From NCBI GenBank assembly GCA_013399305.1, contig VXAI01000025.1:4802792-4866791 (forward strand): 64,000 bases of DNA. The letters are read 5' to 3'. Of this stretch, positions 1 through 11,999 are shown piece by piece; positions within the stretch are counted from its first letter, which is position 1, and the number at the start of each line of letters is the position of its first letter. Source of the stretch: Rostratula benghalensis (lineage: Eukaryota > Chordata > Aves > Charadriiformes > Rostratulidae). A model generated the notes under the pieces. The model searched no databases and was not told where the DNA came from. It saw only the letters and a list, made by a program, of their open reading frames with translations. A program made the position numbers and the translations under genes.

Positions 1-83
1 CTTCCCGCCCCCTGGGCCGCGGGGAGCCGGGGAAACCCGCAGCCTCCGGGGCTGCCAGGCTCGATTTTTTCCGACCGGGCTTT
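1..83. promoter_or_regulatory. CpG-rich edge, probable tail of a CpG island
   Basis: Nine CpG dinucleotides fall in the first 80 bases, which are strongly GC-rich; the sequence then drops abruptly to AT-rich DNA after about position 84. In birds such patches usually mark a promoter or first exon. No start codon, splice donor or protein match can be supported inside the visible part, so the associated gene, if any, lies mainly to the left of the window. Orientation is unknown. What is seen is only the base composition; the promoter reading is inference. Confidence 0.45.
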
Positions 84-830
84 ATGGGAATATCGATAGA
101 ATTAAAGTTACTTGTAATTCCGTGATAAATGAGATGTCTCTAGTAAGTAAGATTAAGTGCAGTGCTATAAAGTTGTTTATCTGAAAAGTAATTCTCAGAA
201 ACCTGACTTCTGACACTTGGTCATATATTAAACCAGCTTCTTGAACATTGTACTTCAAATCCTTCCTTCTCCCCTCGCCCGGTCCCTTCCCCCTCGGAGT
301 TTGCTATTTATAACTGCACGCAGGGTATTACTTTGTAGGTGCGGGCAAGTCGCTGGGTAATTTTTCACCGACTGTGAAAACCATCATTTGCAATAGCCAA
401 AGAATCTCTGCTTAGGAAATGGTACTTGGCTAGTGGATTTACGAATGGATAACATCTTCTGACTATGCCATTATCGGTGCGAGTGCCAGCACTAACATCT
501 GAAAGCCATACAGCATGTACTGTTCCTGGCAGCTAAAATAGGTAGGGCATGCTGCACATTTCGGAAGATAACTACATCTAGAAGTGATCAGAGAGGCAAT
601 TTGGTAAAGCTAAAAAAATGCTGCCGACACGGCTAACGAGATTAAAATATAGTTCTGCATGGTCCCGAAACACACCCGCACACCCGGAGCCCTGGACATC
701 TGCTGGCTTTATCTTACAGCCTGCGATTCGTGACGAAGTTAATACAACTTAACTGCTCGGGCTGGCTTTCCTATTCCTTCACGTCATCGGAGTCAACAAA
801 ACTTCCAGCCTCGCAACATAAATCCCCCCA
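84..830. promoter_or_regulatory. Candidate conserved enhancer block next to the CpG-rich edge
   Basis: AT-rich, repeat-free DNA with no usable open frame. Recognisable motif matches are an ATCGAT Onecut/CUX-type site at 92-97, a forkhead-type site TTGTTTATC at 173-181, and a full MEF2 consensus CTATTTATAA at 304-313. TGACG/CGTCA CREB-type half-sites lie near 731 and 782. Single motifs are common by chance; the support is the combination with absence of repeats and position beside a CpG-rich edge. Inference only: a promoter-proximal regulatory region. Confidence 0.35.
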
Positions 831-2279
831 GGACAGTCCAATTCCCTGTAGTTGGGTTTGTTTTGTTTTTTTTTTTTCCCCCTGAGCAAGATGAATGTGG
901 CACTGTATATCACTTAACGTGCTCACCTATGAGAGACATAAACCGCCTGCTAATATTTTTAAATGAAAAGGTTATTGCTTTTCGGAATGCCCAATTGCAG
1001 TATTTCACTTGCCCCTGTGATAGATGGCTGTGGAAATGTGGCTCCAGCCCCATAAAACAGCTTGTTTGGACGTGAGGATTCCAAGTGCTACATTTGCAAC
1101 GGAGTAAATTTCCTGAGTAAACTCTGAACTCCAGACAAAGCGTAGGAAATTGTGCGAGCTAATGGGGACCCTCTCTTAATTGGCACCAATGTAAGCAAGT
1201 GCTGCAAATTAAATGGAAGCTCTGACCTCCCAGAACAGCAAGTAATATTATTAGTTGTACGATACTGTTCTTGTGTGATCGTTGCACAGAGCTGCTGCAC
1301 CAAAATGCCTCTCCTGTTCAGTGCAGCAGAGAAAAAAAAAAAAAAAAAGATTATTAGCAATTTTTGGATAACCTTCAGAAGCAACATTCTCCGCCCTGTG
1401 CTATGTAATTGTCATTTTAGTAGTATTTTTCTTTATTATTTGGCTATTCACAATGGGTGTCTAAACATTTACAGTCCTCTATTAACAGCGTTTCTTCCAT
1501 GACAATCACACACTTTCATTTCAATTAGAGCTATTCAGCCTTCAGTTTTTTCCATGGCAGGCCAATTCCCCCAGCCTGCTCCCTTTTCCCAGTAACCATC
1601 CTGCCCTGCACCAGGCAGAGGGAAAGCTCCACTGTCCCTCTGGTAGCCTCCTGCTCTGGCTTGTTTTTAAGCATCTCTGTTCGACGACGGAACGTGGAGC
1701 CCTGCTGGCTCCCAGTTTGCTGCTGACCTGCTTCCTAAGCCTTCCAACTAACGTATATTTATTGCAGGAGAGTTGTTTGGTTTTAGTTGTTTGGTTTTTT
1801 TTTTTTTTTTCTGACAAATCGCACGGGGGGTGTGTGCGTGTGTGAAACATTAACTCCAGATACACTCAGATTGCCCTGCTTTGGGACGAGCAGCAGCAGC
1901 ACCAGCAGAGACCTTCCATGGCTGAAGTGTGCAGGAGTGTGCGTGTGTCTCGAACACACAGGACTTAGCAGAAGCAAACGTTGCAGGTTATGAGTTACAG
2001 GGACTCCGAGTGCAATTTGTTATAACTTAAACACACATCGAGACCAACACGTTAAGTACAGCTCCTGCTCCTTTTGTTTATCTGGTGTCTTATTTTATGG
2101 TGCAGAACTAAACAGCCTCCGCCGAATTTAACTATGAAACCAGCCAAATTGATTTCTAGAAAGACTTCTTCGGAGTAACAGAGTGATAGGGCATAAACTG
2201 CTCCTAGGTGCAGTGCTAGATAAATCCTTTTAACAGTCTTCAGATCGGTTAACAGGGTAAGTAAATCACGTATCACTGT
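831..2279. other. Non-coding stretch with homopolymers
   Basis: No gene seen. It holds T12 followed by C5 at 866-882, A17 at 1332-1348 and T16 at 1795-1810. Short open frames here overlap each other on both strands and run through the homopolymers, so I treat them as chance. The segment 1080-1330 is AT-rich with homeodomain-type cores (CTTAATTGG near 1174) and could be a weak regulatory element. Confidence 0.6.
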
Positions 2280-2720
2280 TAGCAGATTTATGGGAGAGAA
2301 TTAATAGAATCAGACGAGATAATCTGGTAGGGATAAAATTGCTGAGGAAACAGTCCTGCCTTATATTGGAGGGCATGAAACAGCAGCCTGATTACTGGGA
2401 GTCGTTACGGATTGGTGAATTATGAGCTAAATCATCGTAAGAGTAATTCAGTATTTATTAATTCTTTTCTCTTTAAACAACTCGCAGACGCAAAGAAAAG
2501 CCTCTCTCTCTTTGAAGACACATTCTTTATATATTTTTATTGGATGTAATTTACTATTTGCATTACCTGTATTTACTTCGTAATTGAACATTTTGCATTC
2601 AAATTTATGTAATGCATTATGCTTGAGAATATATTTCTCCCTTATTAGCATAAATAGTCACTTACCTCATGAATTACTAACAAAGTTTATCTGAAAATAT
2701 AGGTATATTTTTTATTAAGT
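2280..2720. promoter_or_regulatory. Candidate conserved non-coding element, homeodomain/POU-rich
   Basis: Very AT-rich, stop-dense in all frames and free of recognisable repeats. It is packed with TAAT/ATTA cores and contains a perfect octamer complement, ATTTGCAT, at 2556-2563. This texture is typical of developmental enhancers, but conservation with other birds or mammals has not been tested. Confidence 0.35.
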
Positions 2721-3220
2721 GGAACACAAACATATGCACAATAAATTCTGATTTGCCACTGGTGTTACAGAAACACAGAACAACCCTGTGTCGGAGAAGA
2801 GGGAAAAGAAGCAGAGGTGAAGAAGGAGAATGAATTACTACGTGTGTAGAGATGTGACAATAATTTCTTCTGTCAATGTTTTGTTTATTTTTAATAAAGA
2901 CTGAGTGGCTCAAAGGTTTACTTTAGGAAGAGCAGATGAAAAAAGGATCTCCACGGTGAATTTCTTCTCTCTGTTCCCCTCAGTAGTGTCTGGTGGAGTT
3001 GGCTGTGCCACTGCAGCCTTTGCTCCGGCTGAGCTCCTGCTGGCCTGGCTCACACCATGGCTCTACGCTGCTCAAACATTTCCCTCTCCCTTTCCCTTTA
3101 TCCTGTTTTTCTGCTTGGCTATAAATCCAAATAATCAATATAATTTATGCCTGTTTTGCAGCATTAGTGCAACTTTCCTCATGCAGAGAAAACCCCAGCC
3201 CTACTGACTGCAACAAGTGC
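2721..3220. other. Non-coding stretch
   Basis: No gene, repeat or structured element that I can support. A short plus-strand frame at 2905-3207 has no family resemblance and no splice context. Confidence 0.55.
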
Positions 3221-3300
3221 AGGACTGAATCCTCGATCCCACTGAAACCAGTGACAACATCGCAGTGATTTCAGTGGAAGCAGGATCGGGTCCTTGATGG
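3221..3300. repeat. Ancient palindromic repeat remnant (hAT/MITE-like)
   Basis: Two arms in opposite orientation surround a short centre: GATCCCACTGAAACC near 3235 and GATTTCAGTGGAAGCAGGATC-like sequence near 3267. The phrase 'cagtgggagcaggatc' and its complement belong to a very old, widespread amniote palindromic repeat. The family name cannot be assigned from memory with certainty. The arms have diverged, consistent with great age. Confidence 0.5.
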
Positions 3301-3881
3301 TAGCAATTTGTTGATGTCAAAGGGGCCGGTGCTGCAAGAAATGAAAGATGTCAGTGGATCTGCTGGCAGGAAATCAGGTCGGCTCCCCAAAATTCAAAGG
3401 CAAAAATTCCCAGTTAGCTTATGGTGGATGGCCTTTGCGCTTGGGTTTGATGGTCGTGATGCTGCGTGCTAGGATGCCTGCAGATTTTGTCTGGGTGCAT
3501 AAAGCAAGTCCCCCTGGGAGCATTCAAATGAGCACATCTATAAATGTAGCGCAGCAAAACGAGCTACTTTTGCCACTCTTGGTTTTCCCAAGCCTGGTAC
3601 AATCCATTTCTGTGACGACAGTTTTCTGCCCCATACGCGGCTGATACTGCTCTTTTATTTTAAGGCTGAGAAAATCTTCCCTTTAAACTCACGCTGAGCA
3701 TCAAATTGGACTCCACTTGCAGCTGAACATCTTGGCTCTCTCTTCCTTTCCTCCATCAGCGCCGGTATATTTCATGTAGAACTCTCTCTGTTAATGAAAC
3801 TTGCTTCTCCTCTCTCTTCGCTTCCCAGCTTTGCATTAGCGTTACCAAATCCACCAGAGCTGCCACATTTGAAAACTGGGT
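3301..3881. other. Non-coding stretch
   Basis: Nothing supportable. Frames at 3348-3644 (+) and 3772-3957 (-) have no recognisable domain; the latter runs through a polypurine tract. Confidence 0.55.
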
Positions 3882-3914
3882 AAAAGGAGAGGGGGGGGGA
3901 AAAAAAAAAAAAAG
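3882..3914 (+). repeat. Homopurine tract ending in G9A14
   Basis: A 33-base run of purines only, in which a G9 run (3891-3899) passes directly into A14 (3900-3913). Such mirror-poor purine strands can adopt triplex or slipped structures and are mutational hotspots. The same G-then-A architecture recurs at 4906 and 54227. Confidence 0.9.
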
Positions 3915-4905
3915 TGTTTTCTTTTCCTATACACTCTCCTGTTTGGCCAGTCTGCACAGCCCCTAAATATACAATTTTTGTTCATTTGCATGTAAAGTTT
4001 CTGTTGCTAAATTAGAAAAAAAAAAAAAAAAGTTTGAAAAGGATTAAACAATTAAACACACATCTTGGTTGCCTTTGTATAGCATCTGGGAGGGTGTTTT
4101 AGCTCTGGGAATTGCAGGGTGTTATGAGCTGCTCTGATTGTATTCCCCTGGATGTGCCTGACGGTCACTGCACGGGAGCGGCAGCGTCGGTGCCGCACCT
4201 GAGAGCCCGAGTTTCCTCTGGGTCCCCCGAGTCGGAAGGAAGGGACAGCTTTATTTAGCAGTCAGAACACCTTCACTGCTTGCTTCTGTCATTTGTAAAA
4301 ATGCTAGAAATATTCCAAATTATTCCCTCACATCCAGAAAGCATTCCTCTGTCTGCAGGGAAGACGGCGCAGAGCTGCAACTGCGAAGCTGCAGGTGACA
4401 CCACGACGTAGCTAAAGGTTGGTGCCAGGAGATTTGCTCTCTAATTTTCATGAATGGCTTTGCCTAAATGTAAAAATCACTGAAGACATTTTGATGCTAA
4501 AAAAAAAAAATAAAAAAAAATCTATTTATCTAAAAGAAATAAAAACTGAAATTGCAATAAAGATTTTTATCAAGCTTTATGGTGGAATTTATCGTTTATA
4601 ACTTGGATGATCAGGCTCAGCTAGATGATGTGGCATTTGCTCTGAAATTAGCTGAAGCGGGTAAATAGAGAACCTGGTAAAAACTCGTGCACAAATTAAC
4701 CTGAAAACTCTACAGAAGCAGAAAACTAATGTTAGTTAAGGGAAGAGAATAAAGCAATTACACCAACTCTGCATCTCCGAGCTGTCATGACAATGCCCTG
4801 CGATAGGCACACTGCATTCGTGCCTATTTTAGCTCAGAAAAATCATTGCTGCTTTTCTGCCTTCTGCTCTGCATTAAGTTGTTTCAACGGTTGCAGTGGC
4901 AGCCT
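3915..4905. other. Non-coding stretch, partly AT-rich
   Basis: Contains an octamer match ATTTGCAT at 3984-3991, A16 at 4016-4031 and an A-rich run A12-T-A9 at 4499-4520. A locally CpG-richer patch lies around 4150-4235. No gene or dispersed repeat recognised. Confidence 0.55.
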
Positions 4906-4939
4906 GGGGGGGGGAAAAAAAAAAAAAAAAAAAGAAAGT
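4906..4939 (+). repeat. Homopurine tract G9A19
   Basis: G9 (4906-4914) is followed without interruption by A19 and then GAAAG, giving 34 consecutive purines. It has the same design as the tract at 3882, about 1 kb away. It is not followed by any retroposon body that I can recognise, so it is best treated as simple sequence. Confidence 0.9.
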
Positions 4940-7900
4940 GAGTTTCTCCTCTGCTCTCTCTTTCCTAAAGTCAGTCGTCAGTAAGTGGTGGGGAGGGCAT
5001 GATTCTGATGTGATGTTTTGATGTGTGACTGTGAAGGCTGGGATGGTCTTTGTTAAAAGCTACAAACTTCAGTACATTTTAAACAGATCTGTGATTTTAT
5101 GTCTAGAAGCTGGAGATGGCACAGACATTAATTTTTTTGGTGATAAACTGCATGGGGTACGATGGGCTGCACGCCATGCTCTGGCTTTATTCCGTGTAAA
5201 CAGTAAAATATGATAACTGCTGAAAGTAACTGATGGGGGCTTTAGCAACACAAGGTTTTTGGCTTAGATGACCTAAAAAGGTTCATTACAAGGGAGCCCT
5301 CCCTGGCCCTCGCAGCTCTCCAGCTTTTCCTGTGCCATGCACTCGGGAATGGCTCTGGGAGGTGCCAGGGGAGAGAGATGAGGTGGAAAAGGCTTTGCAG
5401 GGCAGCAGCAAGGAGAACACTTACAATAGAGGTAGCTGGGAGGGCTGATGATGGTGGCACAGACAAGAAGGAAGCTGGATAGGACCTCTGGTCCTCTGCC
5501 TGTCCATCTCTGGAGGAGGTGGAGCACTTGCCCACACGGCAGGGATGGCTCAGACGTGATGAGAGCTGTAGGATGAAAGGATGGTTGTGAGCACAACGTG
5601 TTATAAATCAAAACCCCAGATGAGCTGTACGTATGAGAGCACGTAAGGATCTTGCATTACCTCCAACCTTTAATTACGTGACTGAATCTGGCCTAACCTG
5701 CTTATCTTCTGAGCGTTACTCATCGAGCTCTGGCAGGAGGAGGTGTCAATGAATACGGGACAGGTTTGGAGCCAACACCTTTGCTGGTTGAACTGGCAGG
5801 AGTTGAGGCTTAATCATGGGCAGAAATTGTGGAGAATGGAGGTGTTCCTCCCTTGCCAGCCTGTCCCTCCACAATGGATCCAGCTGATTACATCTCCTGT
5901 TCTCTCCAGCCAAGGTGAGATAGACCCCCTCCCAGTCTTTCCCCCATGTTCCCCAAATTCAACGGCCCAACTCCACCTTTGGTGATCGACGCCAGGTTTG
6001 CTTTTTGTGGCAGGAGCTTGGCTGCTGGAGCTGCCGTCTTGACTATGGAGATAGAGCAGCATCTGTCAGAAAAATATCTATGTGAAAACAGTACCAGTGC
6101 CAGCAAATGGAAACTGTAGCTTTCTAATCAGCTACATTTGATTTGGTTTGATATATTTAACTTCTCCTTTTTTTTTTCTCCCGCTATTGGCAATTGTGTT
6201 AGTCTTCCCCAGAAATGAAAACAACCTGCAATTTACTGGATTGCTTTACAGAGTCTTGGTGCAAAGAAGTGCATATCATGATGACATCTGATATCTTGCA
6301 GTGTCATTAATTGTATTCACCAAGGAAGGGATGGAAAGTCTTCTACCCCATTTTTTAACTCCTCTTCCATCGGGATTAGCTCACTGTTACGGGAGTGCTG
6401 GGCAGACCCGGTTCAGGTTTGTCTCCATCTGGAGTGTGGGTCATTGGGAAATCCTTCACTAAAAGGAAATGATAAAAATACCCATGAAATTAATTTTCAC
6501 ACCTGCAGTTGGAATTAATAATGGCAACCAGAGTGGCATCCTATTTCATCTCCCTTGAGGTGACTAACAGTCCTGGTCATTAATATAATCCCAACCACCA
6601 GAGGAATTCACTGTCTGAGGGATCTACCATGAAAAACAAATGATCCCCAGAGCTATGCCTGCACAATGGAAAATGGCTTTAGTCATGTATTAGTCATTTT
6701 ATCACAAGATTGTATTTTTGCACTGGGAGGTTTGCGCTCTGATATTAAAAGAGAACAGAACAGAACAACAGCATTTGACTTGGTAATTTGCACACAGGGT
6801 TTGATTATGTTTGAGCTTCCTGGTTTTAGAAGGATGTGTGTAAATGACTAAGAGCAATAAACGGAGTCTTCTAAGTGTGAGGCTTTCTCATACAGCATTC
6901 ACATGCATTTATTACTGTCTGGGCTTCGCAGCAGTCCTGCATATATCTGTGGGTGATGCTTGCACTTCATCTTGATAAGGGAGCGGTCTATTGCTAAAAT
7001 GCTTCTTGAATCCACACCCACCCCACCCCCCCCCCTCGATTCTGCTTTTCTCCCTTAATTGCAAGGGATGAAACGTGTCAAGTGTCTGCTTCACTCGGCT
7101 GGGAATCGTGGTACTGCCACTGCTATTTCCCAGCCTTCAAAGATGACATGCAGCTGGCAAACTATAAAGCTAGGGGCCTGCACGGTGGCTCTGAACTGCC
7201 TTCAAAAGGCATTTGCTTCTAGCGGCGGAGCAGCATTAGTACTTCAAGCAGGGTGCAGAATAGGTGTGCACTTGAATCCTTTCGCAGAACCACCTTTCAG
7301 AAGGAATTTCTCTAATTATGTTTATTTAATCCCAGCCTAATGGCCGCACGTGATACGCTATGAGAGTCTGAAACGTTAACTACCAACTCCAGCTTCATTC
7401 TCCTCTGCTCTCAAGATCAGTTTGGCTTGTAAAAAGCTAAAAGCTATTGCCCCTGCCCCGGGAGCCATCCACACAGGGCCCAAGCACATTTCTACAACTA
7501 TTTGTATTTTTAATGAAAAGAAGGTCTTCAGTTGCCTCTTCTAATGCTATAAGCCTGAGATGGTTTTTTTAAAGACAATGCACACCTATCACACACTCAC
7601 TCCGTTTATTGGTTTTGGGGAAACAGTAATAACCTCATCATGCTGCTTGGAGGGGTCTTTCCATACCTGAAGTTGTTTGGTTCTGTATTTAATATGTAGG
7701 ACAAGGGGGCTTAAAGGTCTTTAGCAGTGGAGGAGCTTATTTACTTGCACAGCACAGGAATTAAACTGAGGGAGCAAGCAGACTCATCTCCCTGTAATTT
7801 GTACAGAGATTTCAGTCACAGCTTTCCCTTCTCCCTTTAGAGCATTTACTAGGATCAGTTACTGTGAATGTAGCCTGAGTTATTCCCTGTGGAGTAGGAG

Positions 7901-8527
7901 ACAGGTAGGGCAGTTTCTCTCCTTATTCTTTCTGTCCCCTCTAGAGATTTACACCTTTTATAGCTGTTAAGGTAACTACCAAACTACTTAGAGACTGGCT
8001 AGCACTTTCTGGTGTTAGTTTAGCCCCAGCAGGTTTAGATTCCATCCCCTGCAGTCTCTTCTAACAGGGATTTATTTTTTTTAACCTGCCTGAAATTCAA
8101 GGTTCAGCTTAAAGTTGAATCCAACAGCACTTGGCTGTGATGTGATGATCCAAAATCAAGTGCGAGGAGCCACTAATAAGAGGGGTGATATACCATAAGG
8201 TTTCTAGAGCTTTCCATTTTTCCATTTTTCAAAAAGGCCTCTATTAGTAAATCTACCCTTGCAAATTTAAAGGAAAGCTATCCATCCTGCCACATTATTC
8301 TGCAAGTACAGCTGGGAATGCAAGGCTGACTGCAGCTGGGTGAAGAATGGGGATACCAACACCTTTGTATCACCAAAATTAAACAGGTCAGTGCAAAAAG
8401 GGGCACCTAACTCCACAAAGATCACGTAGTGCCTCGAGTTGCATGGGTCAGGGTACCACACGTGAACCCTGATGTCTGGTCACTCCACTGCTACATAACA
8501 TTCCTGGTATTGGGGGGAAAAAAATTG
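4940..8527. other. Long non-coding stretch, nothing distinctive
   Basis: Overlapping short frames at 5242-5611 (-) and 5743-6106 (both strands) look like chance. A C-run lies near 7026-7036. The words 'gatgacctaaaaaggttc' near 5266 resemble CR1 3' ends but are too short to call. No gene, tRNA or CR1 body is supported. Confidence 0.5.
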
Positions 8528-8544
8528 CACCACCACCACCACCA
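8528..8544 (+). repeat. (CAC)n microsatellite
   Basis: Five and a half perfect CAC units preceded by a short G6A7-type purine run (about 8513-8524). A short trinucleotide repeat, possibly polymorphic. Confidence 0.9.
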
Positions 8545-11062
8545 TGTCAACTCACTCCAGCAGTTGCCAGCTGCAAAGTTTAATTTTTAACCTCCTTTTC
8601 ATTTTCCAGGGCTAAGGCAGATGAGTAAACACTTCACAGCAAGCCTCAGCTGGGCAAACCGGTGTTAGATCAGTGGAGGTGACAGTTCCTGCGGGTCTGT
8701 CCTTTCATTTCCCCGGAGCACCCTTCTTCAGAGAGGGTTTTTTCTGCCTGTGTAGAAATTTCACTCTGTCTGCGAGCCAGCAGCCCAGCGTGGATTCCTT
8801 GCCATGCCTGCTTGCAGCAAAGGCGCTGCAAAGCTGCAGGCCCCATAGCAGAACAGGGCTGCTACAGGATTTCCTCATGGAAAAAAAACAGTAGTTCGGT
8901 TTTAGGCTTCTTGTGGCTTCTCTGAAAGATAACTAAACTTTACATACATCACTATCTGCACCTTGATCTTAAGGTCAGAAGTACAAGTGTGTAAAGAGGC
9001 TGCATAAGGGGGAATGACTTGTAAGCCTCATCCCTCCCCCCCCCTTCGTTATCTTCCCTATCACCCGCTCTTAACAATACCCAGGGTTGGAGACAATCGG
9101 CCTCCTTTAGACCCTGATGGCAGCTGGCAGGATTAGAAGCAGGTCTTCCATCAGCAGCAGTAGTTCCTTCATCACTTTAAAGTAAAAACGTGGTTGAGGC
9201 CTAACATGATTTATTTTCCTGGAGGGTAGCCCTGCAAGCCCAGGCTGGGAGTCTAAAAGCCGAGAGCCCCTAACGTTGCCACCCAGACTGAAAGTCTGAT
9301 GACTGGAACTTAGCAGATAACTATCTTTTATTAGTTAGCAGATAACTATTTATTGATGCTACACAAGAGTTTTGTCTCAGCTAGGGCTGAATAAAAGCAG
9401 AGGAATTTTTTTTTTCAGTGTTTGGCCCTTCATTTGGGAATTTCAACTAATAACTCTCTGTCCTTCCTCTGTTTCTCAAGTCCCCTAACTAATATACTGG
9501 GATGTGTGAAAATATTGCTATGACTCATAATCAGAGCCACAAAGTCCAAATCCCAACTTCTTCAGAGGCTTGGAGTGGTTGGGGTAAGGGCAAAATTACA
9601 CAACTAATGACAGCAAGATGTGTGAGACTTGCTCTGAGGAGGGAACACCCATAGCATATCAATGCTCTCCAGCATCAGCAGCCAGGTAGTAGAAAACAGA
9701 GACAGGAGAAGGGCTTGGTACATCAGTCTTTCTGGCTAGAAGCAATTTTCACTACCATGCTTGCAAATTAAATAGGACATAAAAATAATCTCACAATATA
9801 CAGTATCCTGGACAGGTGTAGCTCCAGAAAACCTAGGAGAAAGAGCAAGGATGGGACCCCGGTTTAGGTAAGCAGGCTGCAGGGCAAAACCAAGAGGAAA
9901 GGCATGGTTCCTGGGACTTAATTTTACCTCCTTTTAGGTATTCTTTCCTCACAGTTCATACTGACAACTAGCTATATATTTCTGGAAAATACAAGGAGGA
10001 GTTGTAGTCTGATGCCCTTTGGCTATCAATTCTACATAATGCATATGCCACCATCGAAGTTGAATGAAGCTTCTCCATTTGGACAAAATACAGCCTGTCC
10101 AAAGTCCCTCCTGCACGGTGGGAGAACAGCCCCAGCTTTCTTTCCACGTGTGTCCAGTCATGTGCAATTGGAGGACTTTGTGGTTAGCCCAACATCTTGT
10201 AATGCAGAACAATTAAAGTCATTCCCACCACAGCTGAGCTTGGCTCGTTTGCGAGCGGCGTGCGGTGAATGTTGTGTCAAGACTGTGACGATCTGACGGT
10301 TTTAGGAATAAACCTTTCAAAGAAGAGAAGACACTGATAAGAAATTGAGGTGCCACAGAAAAGGCCAGATGTTCAACTTTTAGGTCTTTATAGGGCATGC
10401 AAATTTTTTCTCACGACTGAATGTGCATATTACCCATTGATGTGATCACTTATGCATCCAGCTCATCATCTGAATAGGCAAATATCTTCTGCAGCAACCA
10501 TACTCAGAATTTAATGCAAAATTCATTCTTTTTGAAAATCAGTCCCCTAGAACACAATGGTAAATCATACACGATGAAGTAATATGAAGAGAAATGCTGC
10601 ACCCTTCTTCTGAGGTCTTTATTTCTTTTCTCTAGAAAAATGTCTCCACCTTCATGCTGAAAGCCACAATTATTATTTCTTCATATTCCCACTGTGCTAC
10701 TGCTCAGTGGCTCACATCATTGATTGGGCTCCATTATGCTAAATTTTAGAATGCCCAAAGAGCTAAATATAAAGCAGGAGACAACAGATACAAAAATAGA
10801 TGTGGACCACAAGGTAACCATGGGCCACAGCAACACCCTGCCATCGATTTGTCTTCTGAGGCACAGTTGAGTCAGAACGTGACTGGAGATCACAAAGGAC
10901 AAAGAGTTTGTGGTGGTTCTCCCATCACTGAATTACCACCATTAAAATAATTATCCTGTCTTGTGTTAGACAACACGGCATCTTTCATGTAACCCATGAC
11001 TGAATGACATGCAAAAATGAGGGTTCTGGTTCCAAGCGATGAAATTACTTCTTTTTCTTTCC
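8545..11062. other. Long non-coding stretch
   Basis: No gene recognised. A 15-base word is duplicated at 9310-9324 and 9335-9349. AT-rich DNA at 10370-10520 with an octamer ATGCAAAT at 10397-10404 is a weak enhancer candidate. Frames at 9949-10296 overlap on both strands and show no family features. Confidence 0.5.
9310..9349 (+). repeat. Short tandem duplication, 25-bp period
   Basis: The 15-mer TTAGCAGATAACTAT occurs at 9310-9324 and identically at 9335-9349, giving a 25-bp period. Identity across the full 15 bases suggests a fairly recent slippage or duplication event. Confidence 0.85.
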
Positions 11063-11090
11063 TTTTTTTTTTTTTTTTTTTTTCCCCCCC
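11063..11090 (-). repeat. T21C7 tract (G7A21 on the minus strand)
   Basis: T21 (11063-11083) runs directly into C7 (11084-11090). On the minus strand this is G7A21, the same arrangement as the tracts at 3882 and 4906. Confidence 0.9.
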
Positions 11091-11999
11091 TGAACATAGG
11101 TAAGATTAACCTCCCAGGAACAGCCAGTTCTCAGCCCTGCCATGGCGTTTTGCCTTGCCTATCGTTTCCTGGCAGATCCAACAGATATTGGGTTCCTCAC
11201 TCATTTCCTTTCCAGCTGTGCGGTGTTTATAGTTATTGGGTTTGAACAAATGGAGCAAATTGAATTGCAGATGATACATAATATAATCATATAATACACG
11301 TGAAATGCACTTTGCATTTTGTATATCAGCTTGTTAGCAGGCAGTACTGACCTTAACAAGAATTGCTTAGAAACCCATCTCCAGGCACCAGCATCTCTAA
11401 GTCCGTTCGGTACAGAAATATGCTTTCCATTCCCATTATGGCCCACTGTATTTAGCTGCTCTCTCATACACAACGACAGATGTATGCAAGAAAAGATATG
11501 TAGGAAAGCAAACCTGCCATGATTATCAGTCTCTAAAATGAATGCTTACTCGTGAAGACAAAAAACTCTTCCCCTTGCTAGGAAAACCCAAGCGATATTG
11601 AAATGCCTGTAGTTTTGGTGCCATAAAGCATAAATCAAGATTTAGCCCTCTGCAAATAGCCTCTCTGCACTGAACTGCTGTGCCACGTTCCCTGAGGTCC
11701 ACCTTCCTGGGAAGCGAGGAACAGAACTGGAGGAGCTGGGTGAGAAGGACCACGGTGCTCCCAGGGCCAATCTTTGCCCCTGCCACCCCACATCATTTCT
11801 ACAAGCATGAAACTGGGAACGAACTGGGATGAAATCCGAATGCATCTTTTCAGGTGATGTAAATTTCTCTTTTTTTTTTTTTAATTTTTTTTTTTTAAAG
11901 GGTTATAGGAATTCTGGATCCATGTCAGATCCATGATTCCCAGTGCAGAAGGGGAAAGGATTTTTAATGAAAACCAGCTTCAGCTCTGAATATTTAATA
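11091..11999. other. Non-coding stretch
   Basis: AT-rich at 11240-11330 (possible weak regulatory element). T13-AA-T12 occurs at 11870-11896. Overlapping frames at 11526-11845 (-) show no recognisable product. Confidence 0.5.

Noticed and set aside
1088..1387. Minus-strand frame beginning with a hydrophobic poly-Phe segment
   Set aside because: The hydrophobic run is a translation of the A17 homopolymer, not a signal peptide or membrane helix.
5263..5285. CR1-like words 'gatgacctaaaaaggttc'
   Set aside because: Too short, with no flanking CR1 body or terminal 8-bp units.
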